Source: Clostridium luticellarii (GTDB taxonomy: Bacteria > Bacillota > Clostridia > Clostridiales > Clostridiaceae). Taken from it: a DNA stretch of 64,000 nucleotides. Below the pieces are notes generated by a model. The model was not told the DNA's origin, did no database searches, and saw only the letters and a list, made by a program, of their open reading frames with translations. Shown one piece after another: positions 24,007-33,627 of the stretch. Within the stretch, counting starts at the first letter, position 1, and every line of letters starts with the position of its first letter. Made by a program: the position numbers and the translations under genes. Location of the stretch: contig NZ_PVXP01000007.1 in NCBI RefSeq assembly GCF_002995845.1, positions 1 to 64,000 on the forward strand, in the 5' to 3' direction.

Positions 24007-24795
24007 TCACCTGTAAATCTGAAGCATTTTCTCCGTAGAGCGCAGCAGATTGACAAGTTCAAACACCTCTCCCTCTTCAGTCAATTTATTTAACTGTACC
24101 TGATATCTGGTAGCCTCAGCTAATTTTCCCATGGAAGACAGTGTCAATATATTGTTCATTATATCTGAAACCAGACTGGATTTGACTTCAAATAATTTTT
24201 GGGCATCCTTTATTTCATCTTTGATCTCAAGCATTTGTTCATCCAGTTGAAATGCAGCATCTGCCGCACTTTTCAACTTGAACTTAATGGCATCCGGTAT
24301 GTCATGCTTATATTTGTAGTTTAGAGAATGTTCCGCAGTAGCCCAAAAATTCATAGCCAAAGTCCTTATTTGAAATTCCGCCAGTATCTCTACCTCTCCT
24401 TTCGACATATTGACAGGATATTTAATTACCATATGATAGCTTCTATAGCCGCTTTCTTTTACATTGGTTATATAGTCTTTTTCATACATTATCTGCATAT
24501 CTTTTCTCTTTCGCACTATATTGACAACCTTTCCTATGTCATCTACAAACTGGCACATTATTCTGATGCCGGCTATATCTTCCATCTCACGTCCTATTCT
24601 GTCCAGCGGTATATTGAGTTTATTAGCTTTTTCCAGTATACTTGATATTTCTTTTACTCTCCCCGTAACAAATTCTATTGGTGAATATTCATTTTTTACT
24701 CTATACTCTTTCCTTATACTTTTAAATTTAACTTTGAGTTCTTCAACAGCTTGATTATATGGCAGCAAAAATGTCTTCCATTCCCTTATTGCCAT
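24007..24795 (-). CDS. Small alarmone synthetase (GTP pyrophosphokinase family)
   Basis: A 262-residue RelA/SpoT-domain protein with no HD hydrolase and no TGS region. Motifs include REMEDIAGIRIMCQFVDDI (near 67-85), SGYRSYHMVIKYPV (near 114-128) and EFQIRTLAMNFWATAEH (near 139-155), the usual (p)ppGpp synthetase core. It would make (p)ppGpp from GTP or GDP and ATP. It resembles the YjbM/RelQ group. It stands alone, divergent from the DUF2225 gene. Confidence 0.92.
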   Translation of the reverse strand: MAIREWKTFLLPYNQAVEELKVKFKSIRKEYRVKNEYSPIEFVTGRVKEISSILEKANKLNIPLDRIGREMEDIAGIRIMCQFVDDIGKVVNIVRKRKDMQIMYEKDYITNVKESGYRSYHMVIKYPVNMSKGEVEILAEFQIRTLAMNFWATAEHSLNYKYKHDIPDAIKFKLKSAADAAFQLDEQMLEIKDEIKDAQKLFEVKSSLVSDIMNNILTLSSMGKLAEATRYQVQLNKLTEEGEVFELVNLLRSTEKMLQIYR

Positions 24796-24956
24796 GTAAA
24801 ATCACCCCCAATAGATATTAAAATTAATTTACCCAGTACATATTACTATTATATTAAAAATATCCAAAATACTATAGCTAGGATTTTAATTGAATCTTTG
24901 ATATAATAAAAGAAATTGATTTAATTAAAGAATTTATAGCAAAGGTGATAACGAAT

Positions 24957-25784
24957 ATGCCAAAAAAAAGTTTTTCTGAACCAGATGATTTAAATTGCAG
25001 AGGTGGACTAAACGAGCTTTGGGAAAAAGACAGACAAAAACCGCTGCTTTACAATAAAAAAATAATCTGTCCTGTCTGTGGCACTGAATTCAATGCCAAA
25101 GCCATTAAAAAATCTTCATATAGAATAGTAAAAAAGGATTCTGATTTTTTTATCAGATATTCTATAATAAACCCCTATTTTTATGATGTATGGGTGTGTG
25201 ACAACTGCGGCTATGCTGCCATAAAAAATGATTTTCCCAATTTAAGTGATCGTGATGCCGATATAATAAAAGAAAAGATTTCTTCCAGATGGCACCCCAA
25301 AAATTATCCTGAAGTATATGATGTTGATCTGGCTCTGCAGCGATACAAATTATCCCTGTTGAACTATCACGTGATAGGTGCAAAGGCCAGTAAAAAAGCA
25401 ATCAATTTTCTTAAAATTGCATGGATGTACAGGCTTAAAGAAGACAGCGAAAATGAAACTAAATCTTTAATACAGGCACTTGACAATTTCAGCACTGCAT
25501 ACTACAATGAACCTTCTCCAATATGTGGCATGGAGAAATTTACCACAATGTACCTTATAGGTGAACTTATGAGACGTACAGGAAAAGGAGAAGACTCATT
25601 GATATGGTTCAGTCAGATATTGACTTCCATCACAGCACCTGCAAAGATCAAAGATATGGCCAGAGATCAAAAGGACCTTGTGAAAGACTCTGCTGAAGAT
25701 AGGCCATTATCTTCTGACGAACAATATAACAATATTCTTAAAGATAATAAAAGCCACAGTTTATTCGCTAAATTTCGCAAATAG
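24957..25784 (+). CDS. DUF2225 protein
   Basis: The start ATG at 24957 follows AAAGGTG. An in-frame GTG at 24945 is less likely. The 275-residue protein has two CxxC pairs near the N-terminus (CPVCGTEF, near 40; CDNCGYAAI, near 82), suggesting a zinc ribbon. A helical, TPR-like second half follows (KAINFLKIAWMYRLKE, YLIGELMRRTGKGEDSL). This arrangement is the DUF2225 family of clostridia and bacilli, whose role is unknown. Confidence 0.9.
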   Translation: MPKKSFSEPDDLNCRGGLNELWEKDRQKPLLYNKKIICPVCGTEFNAKAIKKSSYRIVKKDSDFFIRYSIINPYFYDVWVCDNCGYAAIKNDFPNLSDRDADIIKEKISSRWHPKNYPEVYDVDLALQRYKLSLLNYHVIGAKASKKAINFLKIAWMYRLKEDSENETKSLIQALDNFSTAYYNEPSPICGMEKFTTMYLIGELMRRTGKGEDSLIWFSQILTSITAPAKIKDMARDQKDLVKDSAEDRPLSSDEQYNNILKDNKSHSLFAKFRK

Positions 25785-25824
25785 CGTATGCATTGGCAAA
25801 TAAGTTTTTTCTGCAGAATAAAAT

Positions 25825-26517
25825 TTATTTGCCGATTATTATTTTAGGATCAAAATCTATATAATCTGCAGAAGTCAATATATATTCCACTCCATTCAGC
25901 TCCCCGGTTTCTGCTTTCATGGATGCATTTCCATGAATATGGCCATATATGACTTTTTCCACTGAATACTCCTCAAATATATCCCTAAAACCTGAATTCA
26001 TAAATCTTTCACCTATAGGCGGATAGTGAATAAGAACTATAAATTTGCTGTACCCGGCTTCCTCTGCCCGGCTCAGTGAATTTCTCATTCTCATGAGCTC
26101 CCTGTTGTATATTTTCTCATCGTGCTGGGAAAAATTCTCACTGCCGGGACAACTCCATCCTCTGGTTCCACATAGTGCATAATCTTTATATACAAAAAAA
26201 TTATTCTGTATAAAATCCATATCTTCATACAGATTATTCAATTTTGTAATACTGCCCCACCAGTAGTCATGATTTCCCTTCACCATAACCTTCCTGCCTG
26301 GAAGATCATGAATCCACTCCAGATCCAAAAAACCATTTCCCATATTCATGGACCACGACATATCTCCTGCTATAAGAACTGTGTCCTCATCTTTTACCTT
26401 ATCAATCCAATTTGACTTTATTTTTTCATCATGTCCTATCCAATTGTCTCCAAAAATATCCATGGGCTTATTACCTGTCATATCCAGGTGCAAATCTGAT
26501 ATTGCGAATAAAGCCAA
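25825..26517 (-). CDS. Calcineurin-like metallophosphoesterase
   Basis: A 230-residue phosphoesterase with the complete metal-ligand set: ISDLHLD (residues 6-12), VLIAGDMSWS (near 47), VKGNHDYWW (near 78), VLIHYPP (near 161) and YGHIHG (near 189). Two metal ions would be held by Asp, His and Asn. The substrate is unknown. It follows the FlhB-like gene by four bases and could be co-transcribed with it. Confidence 0.92.
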   Translation of the reverse strand: MALFAISDLHLDMTGNKPMDIFGDNWIGHDEKIKSNWIDKVKDEDTVLIAGDMSWSMNMGNGFLDLEWIHDLPGRKVMVKGNHDYWWGSITKLNNLYEDMDFIQNNFFVYKDYALCGTRGWSCPGSENFSQHDEKIYNRELMRMRNSLSRAEEAGYSKFIVLIHYPPIGERFMNSGFRDIFEEYSVEKVIYGHIHGNASMKAETGELNGVEYILTSADYIDFDPKIIIGK

Positions 26518-26521
26518 GCCA

Positions 26522-26788
26522 TCACCTTCTATTTATGTTTTTATCTATATCCACTACATACGCTATGACCTTCGCCACTGCATCATATAGTGCAACAGGT
26601 ATGTAATCCCCTACATCTACATTGCTCAAAAGATCCGTCAGCTCTTTGTCATAGACTACAGGCACATTACTCTCTCTTGCTTTATTTAATATATTATCTG
26701 CTATCTGCCCTATACCTGCAGCAGTAACTATAGGCGATTCATAACTCTGTTCGTATTTTAAAGCCACTGCTTTTTTTCTCTCACTCAT
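26522..26788 (-). CDS. Stand-alone FlhB C-terminal-like protein (type III export switch)
   Basis: An 88-residue protein with the cytoplasmic-domain pattern of FlhB/YscU: AVALKYEQSYESPIVTAAGIGQIADNI, then VPVVYDKELTDLL and IPVALYDAVAKVIAYV. The NPTH auto-cleavage motif is missing (the equivalent region is ESPIV), so it is a homologue and not FlhB itself. Such proteins occur in many Gram-positives beside a FliK-like gene, as here. They probably modulate substrate switching in flagellar export, by family analogy. Confidence 0.88.
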   Translation of the reverse strand: MSERKKAVALKYEQSYESPIVTAAGIGQIADNILNKARESNVPVVYDKELTDLLSNVDVGDYIPVALYDAVAKVIAYVVDIDKNINRR

Positions 26789-26828
26789 TTTTCTCTTTCC
26801 TTTCCCTGCTCCCTATCTGTGACAAATC

Positions 26829-28577
26829 CTAAGCCCTTGTATTTATTATACCCATTTCATTATCCTGAAAAAACTCCCTGCAAGTTGATATATTCATATC
26901 TTCCACTTTTTCATGAAATTTTACATCTATATTATAACCTATATCCGACAAGCTCTCCAGTATTTTTTCACGTCCCCTATCCAATAAACCAAGCCACTTT
27001 TTATTACATTTGATATCTATATCCATATTGTAATTACTTACAGACAAATAGGCATCTACCACTCCCATATTTTCAGTACTTATAGAAGCTGCTATCTTTA
27101 CATTTGTGGAATCTATTTTCTTTCCCTTTCCTCTTTCATCCCTTATTATAAGCTTGCACTGATAATTCTTTTGATTTAAATTTATGGGCAGATCCATATA
27201 ATAATAGGAATTGGAAATGGTATTGAATATTTTGAAATCATTTATATTATTATTCAATACATAATTTATATTTTCAGAAGAATCATTTTTCCCATTATTC
27301 TTTTGATCCAGAATTCCCTTTATAATGTCTTTCATATCATTGGTCTTTATATTTATTTCATCCTTTATCTGCCCTGCAATTTGATCTATGTCTTCCCGGT
27401 TTAACATGCCATCCTTACGTGATATATGAGGCATAATCTTATCTTTTACAAAAGAGCCTAAAATAGTTCCAGAATCCTTACCTATGCCTTTTTCCCCGCT
27501 GTCAGCTGCAGCATTATTATTTACTTCTCCCTGGTTAAGAGTTTCTATAGATTTATTTTTTATATTGATTTTCTCACCGGCGTTTTCTCCGGAATCAGGT
27601 TTTTGAGCATGGTCCAGAATTTTCAAAATATTCACTTTTTCACCTGTATTGTCTTTTTCACCCTGCTGCACTGCTGATTGATTTTTGCCATAGACATTCA
27701 CCTGCTCATCTGCCGGGCTGTTCACTACATTCTTAGAAGCCTCCTGAAGCTGTACAACTGACTGGTTCTTACCGACGGCATTCATTTGATCGTCTGCCGT
27801 GCTGTTTACTATACTCTTAGAAAGATTCTGAAACTGACTGCTTTCCTGAACAATATGTTTGGGCAAAAGCTGCCCCATGGTTTTAACCTCACTGTATATA
27901 GCCCCCTGGTTTTTAAATATGCTGTTAAAACTTTTTATGTTGTCCTCGCTTAGCTCCAGATTGTTTTCTATAAAGGTAAGCAAATCACCCGTAGTCATAT
28001 TTTTCAGCTGACCGAAAAAGTTTTTCAGAGTAGTATTTACGAAGTTTCCCTCTTCGCTGTTGGGTGACAGATTTTTGCTTGCTAAATATTTCTGAATAAA
28101 TGCATCCTGTTCTGCTGGATTCTGTTTCACTTTATCTATAAACTCCAATATGCTTTTTATATTTGAAATATTGTCTTTTGTAAGGGGAATATCTCTTTTA
28201 ACCATTTTATCTATCAGATCATAGTCTTCACTGCTGAAATTTAAATCATTTTCCTTAATAAACAGGCTTATCAGATCACTGCTGTTATTGCTGTTCTCTC
28301 CCGAGTTAACAATCCTCAATTTAAGTTTTCCATCTTCAAATCCTTCTACTTCCAGCCTTATCAGTTGGTTCTCCAATATATTTTGAAAGTTTTCCAGCTG
28401 TCCCGAGAACTGCCAGCCATCCAGGAGCTTTAGAAGTATTTCCCCCGTAGATCTATTCAGCTGCATGATCCTGGCGGAAAATTTTTCTCCCACTTCAAAA
28501 GATAGTTTTGCGGATATCTTCTTATTATTTACATTATAGGTGCTATTTATATTCCATATTCCTGCCAAATTCATCAC
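26829..28577 (-). CDS. FliK-like flagellar hook-length control protein
   Basis: A 582-residue protein, soluble and Ser/Asn/Gln-rich, with a compact C-terminal domain (about 450-560: YYMDLPINLNQKNYQCKLII and VDAYLSVSNYNMDIDI) like that of FliK-type hook-length proteins. The middle holds two imperfect copies of a 28-residue unit (beginning LSKSIVNSTADDQ and ASKNVVNSPADEQ). It lies 40 bases upstream of the FlhB C-terminal-like gene, its usual partner. The middle linker is expected to be disordered. No other flagellar gene is in the window. Confidence 0.75.
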   Translation of the reverse strand: MMNLAGIWNINSTYNVNNKKISAKLSFEVGEKFSARIMQLNRSTGEILLKLLDGWQFSGQLENFQNILENQLIRLEVEGFEDGKLKLRIVNSGENSNNSSDLISLFIKENDLNFSSEDYDLIDKMVKRDIPLTKDNISNIKSILEFIDKVKQNPAEQDAFIQKYLASKNLSPNSEEGNFVNTTLKNFFGQLKNMTTGDLLTFIENNLELSEDNIKSFNSIFKNQGAIYSEVKTMGQLLPKHIVQESSQFQNLSKSIVNSTADDQMNAVGKNQSVVQLQEASKNVVNSPADEQVNVYGKNQSAVQQGEKDNTGEKVNILKILDHAQKPDSGENAGEKINIKNKSIETLNQGEVNNNAAADSGEKGIGKDSGTILGSFVKDKIMPHISRKDGMLNREDIDQIAGQIKDEINIKTNDMKDIIKGILDQKNNGKNDSSENINYVLNNNINDFKIFNTISNSYYYMDLPINLNQKNYQCKLIIRDERGKGKKIDSTNVKIAASISTENMGVVDAYLSVSNYNMDIDIKCNKKWLGLLDRGREKILESLSDIGYNIDVKFHEKVEDMNISTCREFFQDNEMGIINTRA

Positions 28578-28647
28578 CCTTTATAATTTACTAAAAATTT
28601 TTTGCTCTATATACATTTTATCGTACGAAATCTATATTTCATAATAA

Positions 28648-28675
28648 AAAAATCCGGAAACATGCCGGATTTTCT
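28648..28675 (-). terminator. Terminator after ribU
   Basis: AATCCGG and CCGGATT arms flank a 7-base loop just past the ribU stop. T-rich sequence follows on the minus strand. Confidence 0.75.
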
Positions 28676-28697
28676 TATTATGAATCATTATATTCAA

Positions 28698-29324
28698 TTA
28701 ATTTTTATTTTCTGCCAGATTTCCATCCTTTGCCTGCTCCTGCTTCAGTATTGGAGATACACTCTTATAGAGAACAAGCGTTAGAGCTGTGAGGACTATT
28801 CCTTTCAGCAGATTAAATGGTACAATGGCAAATAATACCAGCGTATTTAAGTCAGTTATACTTCCATTTATCTTTCCTGCCATCGCCACCACTTGACTTA
28901 TAGGAAAATTAAGTACTTTTTCATAAAGAGGAAGCAGTATAAAATAATTTAACAATGCAGCTGCTATGGACATAGTTATTGTTCCAGCCCCCAGGCTGAC
29001 CATTGCTGATTTTTTAGTCTTCTTTTTACTGTATATATACCCTGCTGTAAAAACCAAAACCGAACCCACTGCAAAATTAGCAACTTCTCCTATGAAAGCA
29101 GTCTTTCCATTGAATATTCCATGAAGTATATTCTTTAAAAATTCTATGGCAATTCCCGATCCTGGTCCCAGTGCAAAAGTTCCCACCAAAGCTGGAAGAT
29201 CGCTTATATCAATTTTGAGAAAAGACGGGAATATTGGAACTGCAACCTCTATAAACATGAGAAGAAACCCTATTACTCCAAGTAATGATACTTTCACCAA
29301 CCTGTTTAATTTATTACCTTTCAT
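28698..29324 (-). CDS. ribU: Riboflavin transporter (ECF S component)
   Basis: A 208-residue protein with five to six membrane segments (SLLGVIGFLLMFIEVAVPIF, IAIEFLKNILHGIF, VGSVLVFTAGYIYS, GTITMSIAAALLNYFILL and LVLFAIVPFNLLKGIVLTALTLVLY). The pattern DISDLPALVGTFALGP is typical of RibU. It would bind riboflavin and work with the energy-coupling EcfAAT module, not seen here. It is controlled by the FMN riboswitch upstream. Confidence 0.93.
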   Translation of the reverse strand: MKGNKLNRLVKVSLLGVIGFLLMFIEVAVPIFPSFLKIDISDLPALVGTFALGPGSGIAIEFLKNILHGIFNGKTAFIGEVANFAVGSVLVFTAGYIYSKKKTKKSAMVSLGAGTITMSIAAALLNYFILLPLYEKVLNFPISQVVAMAGKINGSITDLNTLVLFAIVPFNLLKGIVLTALTLVLYKSVSPILKQEQAKDGNLAENKN

Positions 29325-29373
29325 CAGTTAACCCCTCCCAAGATACACAATATAATCTTCCAGGTGAGTAAAC

Positions 29374-29403
29374 ATAAAAAAACCCGATACATAAATATCA
29401 GGG
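29374..29403 (-). terminator. Terminator of the FMN riboswitch
   Basis: CCCTGATA and TATCGGG arms followed on the minus strand by seven T. It lies between the aptamer and ribU, where FMN binding would favour it. Confidence 0.8.
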
Positions 29404-29423
29404 CTGCCAAACATTACATTATC

Positions 29424-29529
29424 ACTTCTTTCATCCAGACTTTACTGTCGGCCTCGGAATCTCACCGAATCATACCATTTACGGCTCGCGGGCTATACCG
29501 CCGGTGGGGAATTACACCCCGCCCTGAAG
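29424..29529 (-). ncRNA. FMN riboswitch (RFN element)
   Basis: On the minus strand the sequence starts CTTCAGGGCGGGGTGTAATT, continues with CCCCACCGGCGGT, GCCCGCGAGCC and GATTCGGTGAGATTCCGAGGCCGACAGTAAAGTCTGGATG, and closes with GAAG. These are the conserved RFN blocks. It controls ribU downstream. Confidence 0.97.
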
Positions 29530-29685
29530 ATTACTTTTTAAATTTTCAAATTCATTATAATACTTTTCATCTCATATTTCAATATATTTTTTAATATCAT
29601 TGTAAAAAATGCAGTATTTTGATATATAATTAAATTGTAAAATGCAGATATTAATAGAAAATATATAAGGTTAGGTGATGATAGC

Positions 29686-29946
29686 ATGAAACCTGTACAC
29701 ATGTTTGTAACAAGCTGGTGTCCTTACTGCAGGCAGGCACTGTCCTGGATGAAGGAAATTCAAAGTGAAACTCCAGAATATAAAAATATAGATGTGAAAA
29801 TAATCGATGAAGAAAAGCATCCTGAAATAGCGAAAAAATATGATTATTATTATGTGCCTACATATTTTGTGGGAGATACCAAGATTCATGAAGGGGTTCC
29901 ATCCCAGGAGATCATAAGAGAAGTTTTTGAAAAATCCCTCCACTAG
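29686..29946 (+). CDS. Glutaredoxin/thioredoxin-like protein
   Basis: An 86-residue thioredoxin-fold protein with an active-site CPYC (residues 12-15, in VTSWCPYCRQAL) and a cis-Pro segment VPTYF (near 62-66). It would reduce disulfides or act in redox signalling. The partner is not seen. AGGTG precedes the start by about 8 bases. It is followed by a shared bidirectional terminator. Confidence 0.9.
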   Translation: MKPVHMFVTSWCPYCRQALSWMKEIQSETPEYKNIDVKIIDEEKHPEIAKKYDYYYVPTYFVGDTKIHEGVPSQEIIREVFEKSLH

Positions 29947-29958
29947 AAAACTGCAGAC

Positions 29959-30001
29959 AAAAGAGGATTTGGTGACTTAAAAAAGCACCAAATCCTCTTT
30001 T
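29959..30001. terminator. Bidirectional terminator between the glutaredoxin-like gene and tex
   Basis: A perfect 16-bp stem (29959-29974 with 29986-30001) and an 11-base loop lie between two convergent genes. It ends with a T-run on both strands. Confidence 0.92.
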
Positions 30002-30018
30002 GCCCCTCAGGCTTCAAT

Positions 30019-32172
30019 TTATTTCATGCTGAGTGAAATTCTCTTTCTCTTTTCGTCCACCTCAAGTACGGTCACCTGTACTACGTCTCCCACCTGCACT
30101 ACATCAAGTGGATGTTTTACAAACTTATCTGAAAGCTGGCTTATATGTACAAGTCCATCCTGGTGTACCCCGATATCCACAAAAGCTCCAAAATCAGCTA
30201 CATTTCTCACCGTTCCTGTAAGTACCATCCCGGGTTTAAGCTGACTTATCTCCATGATGCCTGTCTTGAGTACCGGCTTTGGAAGTTCTTCTCTCGGATC
30301 TCTTCCAGGCTTTTTTATCTCCTTCACTATATCCTTTAGAGTGGGTATCCCTATATTGAGTTTTTCAGAAAGAGTTTGCATTCCTACCTTTTCCAATCTG
30401 TCATCTATATGGGAGACATCTTGTTTTTTAAGATCCTCTGCAGTATACCCCAAAGTCTTTAAAAGTCCTCTCGCTGCATCGTAGGATTCAGGGTGTACTG
30501 AAGTGTTATCCAAAGGCTCAGCACTTTCCATTACTCTTAGAAATCCGGCACACTGCTCAAAAGCCTTGCTGCCAAGTCTCTTCACCTTTAAAAGTTCCTT
30601 TCTGCTTTTAAATTTTCCATTTTCCTCTCTATAAGCCACAATATTAGCTGCTATAGTTGAATTTATACCTGATATATAGGATAAAAGAGATGGTGTTGCT
30701 ATATTTAAATCCACTCCCACACTGTTTACACAATCTTCTACCACACCTTTCAAGGATTCATCCAATTTTTTAGGAGCAATATCATGCTGATACTGTCCCA
30801 CTCCTATGGATTTAGGATCTATTTTCACCAGCTCCGCAAGCGGATCCTGAAGTCTTCTTCCTATGGATATGGCACCCCTCAAGGAAACATTTATCTCCGG
30901 ATATTCTTTTGCTGCAAGTTCAGAAGCAGAATAGATGGAAGCTCCCGCCTCAGACACTATGACATAATAGAGATCCCTGTTTTTCTCCTCTTTTACTTCT
31001 TTTACAAGCCTTCCTATTATTTCTTCAGATTCTCTGCTGGCAGTGCCATTCCCAAGAGATATCACATCAACACTGTATTTATAAACCAGTTCTTTGAGCT
31101 TTCTCATGGATCCCTCTATATCGTTTTGAGGTGCAGTAGCATAAACTATAGCAGTATCCAGGAGTTTACCGGTATCATCCAGTACGGCAATCTTGCATCC
31201 ATTTCTAAAGCCCGGATCATAGCCAAGTACATTTTTACCTTTTATAGGAGGCTGCATCAGCAGTGCCTTTAAATTGGCCTTGAATATCTTTGTGGCCCCT
31301 TCTTCTCCTCTGTCTGTGAGTTCAGATCTTATTTCCCTTTCAATAGAAGGATAAATAAGCCTTTTTAGAGAATCTTCCACGCTTTTTTCTATGTATGAAT
31401 CAGTTATACTGCTGCCCTTTAAACATTGATTTTTCAAATATATTATTATATCATCCATATTACAGGTTATTTTCACTGATAAAACCTTTTCTCTTTCACC
31501 CCTGTTTATGGCAAGTACTCTGTGGGCAGGAATGGATTTAACCTGCTCCCTGTAATCATAATACATCTCATAGGGGGTAGGCTCTTTGCTTTCTCCTCTT
31601 GTTTCAATCACACCACTGTCATGAACAAATTTTCTTATCCATTTCCTATACTCAGCCTTGTCTGAAATAATTTCACTTATTATATCCACAGCACCCTCCA
31701 GTGCCTCCTCTGCGGACTGCACGCCTTTTTCCCCATCCACAAACTGTTCTGCATATTTTTCCAGGTTTTCTTTAAAATCCCCCTTCAAAATCACCCGTGA
31801 CAGCGGTTCCAGACCTTTTTCCTTTGCAATAATGGCCCTGGTTCTCTTTTTTGGTTTGTAAGGTCTGTATATATCCTCTACTTCCGTAAGAGTAGCGGCA
31901 TTCTCTATAGATTTTTTCAAATCTGCTGTGAGTTTATTTTGGTCTCCTATTATTCTTATTACATCTTCTTTTCTGCCCTTAAGATTTCTGAGATATACAA
32001 GCCTTTCTTCAAGCTTTCTCAAAACCACATCACTCATACTTCCAGTCAGCTCTTTCCTGTATCTGGCTATGAAAGGCACCGTATTCCCTGAATCCAGAAG
32101 TTCAATTACATTATCTACGTATTTTTTATTTATTCCCAGCTCAAGTGCCAGGATATCTGTTATATTATCCAT
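30019..32172 (-). CDS. tex: Tex-family RNA-binding protein
   Basis: The start ATG at 32172 follows AGGAGG. A frame upstream to 32313 is an artefact and overlaps the divergent peptidase gene. The 717-residue protein has the Tex layout: an N-terminal helix-rich domain, a YqgF/RuvX-like nuclease fold (VLGYDPGFRNGCKIAVLD), a helix-hairpin-helix (ISGINSTIAANIVAYREENG) and a C-terminal S1 domain (GMVLTGTVRNVADFGAFVDIG to the end). It is a conserved factor thought to act on stalled transcription or translation. Confidence 0.96.
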   Translation of the reverse strand: MDNITDILALELGINKKYVDNVIELLDSGNTVPFIARYRKELTGSMSDVVLRKLEERLVYLRNLKGRKEDVIRIIGDQNKLTADLKKSIENAATLTEVEDIYRPYKPKKRTRAIIAKEKGLEPLSRVILKGDFKENLEKYAEQFVDGEKGVQSAEEALEGAVDIISEIISDKAEYRKWIRKFVHDSGVIETRGESKEPTPYEMYYDYREQVKSIPAHRVLAINRGEREKVLSVKITCNMDDIIIYLKNQCLKGSSITDSYIEKSVEDSLKRLIYPSIEREIRSELTDRGEEGATKIFKANLKALLMQPPIKGKNVLGYDPGFRNGCKIAVLDDTGKLLDTAIVYATAPQNDIEGSMRKLKELVYKYSVDVISLGNGTASRESEEIIGRLVKEVKEEKNRDLYYVIVSEAGASIYSASELAAKEYPEINVSLRGAISIGRRLQDPLAELVKIDPKSIGVGQYQHDIAPKKLDESLKGVVEDCVNSVGVDLNIATPSLLSYISGINSTIAANIVAYREENGKFKSRKELLKVKRLGSKAFEQCAGFLRVMESAEPLDNTSVHPESYDAARGLLKTLGYTAEDLKKQDVSHIDDRLEKVGMQTLSEKLNIGIPTLKDIVKEIKKPGRDPREELPKPVLKTGIMEISQLKPGMVLTGTVRNVADFGAFVDIGVHQDGLVHISQLSDKFVKHPLDVVQVGDVVQVTVLEVDEKRKRISLSMK

Positions 32173-32292
32173 ATTTTCCTCCTGATAGATTTTTGCCTGA
32201 AATAAGACAGCTAAAAATATATTACAACAGTTATATACGTCTTGGCAAATTAATATATTTATAAAGACATTAATTGGAGAGGTTTGTTTACA

Positions 32293-33627
32293 ATGAAAAA
32301 TTTCATGCTGCATTTATTACTTGCCCTGTTGTGCCTTGTCTGCTCTTTAAGCTTTCAATACTGCTATTTCATAACTCCACTGGATTCAGCTCAGGTAAAA
32401 CACAATATATCCTATTTATCCTCTGATTCATTTAGGGGAAGACTTCCAGGTACTTTAGAAAACTATCAGGCGGTAACTTTCATAAAAAATTACTTTGAAA
32501 GCCAGCACTTAAAACCCTATAAAGACAGTTACCTAGAAAAATTCAGTGTACTTTACCCCAAAAGAATAGAAGGCACTCCCTATCTCAGAATAATGGATCA
32601 AAACGGCTTCATAGTAAAACAATATAAATATGGAACAGATTATAAAGAGGATATGCTGAACTTCAGAGACAATAAAATATCCTTTAAAAAGTCCGATATT
32701 CTGTTGGAAAAAGGAAATGCCTTTCAAGTACACAATGGAAATAAATATTTTATATTCTATAATCCTGAAGATGATAACCTGAATTTCAGAAGTTCCTTTA
32801 TGGCAAACTCCAGTCAGTCCATGTATATAATGATACAAAAACAAACTGCCCGGGACATAAAAAAATATATAGATTCCGGATATGAAGTCAGCTGTTTTAT
32901 ACCTTTTGAGAACAAATTAACTTCCATATACAACGTAATAGGGTACATAAAAGGGAAAGATCCAAATCTTCCGCCGCTTGTTCTATCAGCACATTTTGAT
33001 CACCTTGGTACTGATCTGTCCGGGAAAGTATACCGCGGATCTCTGGACAATGCCTCCGGCACCTCTTTTTTACTGGGACTCGTAAAATATATAAACTCTC
33101 TTGGTAAACCTGACAGAAATATAATAATAGCATCCTTCAATGCAGAAGAATTCGGCTGCCTGGGTTCAAAAGAATTTGTCCAAAAGTACTCAAAAGAATT
33201 AAAAGGCGGCAGAGTAATAAATTTTGACATGATAGGCAGCAATAAAAAAATACCCTTAACCATAATGGGAGGAAGATGGGACACAAAAAACTCCGGCTTC
33301 ATATATGAAATAGCTGACTTGTGCCTTGAAAACAAAGTGAATTTTAAATATATATTTCAAAATTCCAGTGATCATGAATATTTCAGAGCTTATGCCATAG
33401 ACGCAGTTACCCTGTCAGACGAAGACATGTCAAAAATACATACACCAGAAGATAAAGAACAGTATATAGACACGGCCTCCATAGACAGATGTTTCAACAT
33501 AGTCTCAAAAGAAATAATAAACTATTCGTTCCACAATAATTTCTTTGTTTTATATTGCGGCAGGCTATTTATATTATCTTCTATAGGTATAATTTTAATG
33601 CTGAGGTCTATTGGAAAAAGGTTTTAG
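32293..33627 (+). CDS. M28-family zinc peptidase, membrane-anchored
   Basis: The start at 32293 (ATG behind GGAGAGG) gives 444 residues. An in-frame TTG at 32284 is almost touching the site. An N-terminal hydrophobic stretch (residues 4-26) looks like a signal anchor, and a second one ends the protein (FFVLYCGRLFILSSIGIILML). In between is the M28 di-zinc core: H234 in LSAHFDHLG, D252 in GSLDNASGT, E285/E286 in ASFNAEEFG, D312 in NFDMIG, and a His in NSSDHEYF. The zinc set is therefore complete. The gene tail overlaps the convergent MFS gene by 33 bases. Confidence 0.9.
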   Translation: MKNFMLHLLLALLCLVCSLSFQYCYFITPLDSAQVKHNISYLSSDSFRGRLPGTLENYQAVTFIKNYFESQHLKPYKDSYLEKFSVLYPKRIEGTPYLRIMDQNGFIVKQYKYGTDYKEDMLNFRDNKISFKKSDILLEKGNAFQVHNGNKYFIFYNPEDDNLNFRSSFMANSSQSMYIMIQKQTARDIKKYIDSGYEVSCFIPFENKLTSIYNVIGYIKGKDPNLPPLVLSAHFDHLGTDLSGKVYRGSLDNASGTSFLLGLVKYINSLGKPDRNIIIASFNAEEFGCLGSKEFVQKYSKELKGGRVINFDMIGSNKKIPLTIMGGRWDTKNSGFIYEIADLCLENKVNFKYIFQNSSDHEYFRAYAIDAVTLSDEDMSKIHTPEDKEQYIDTASIDRCFNIVSKEIINYSFHNNFFVLYCGRLFILSSIGIILMLRSIGKRF

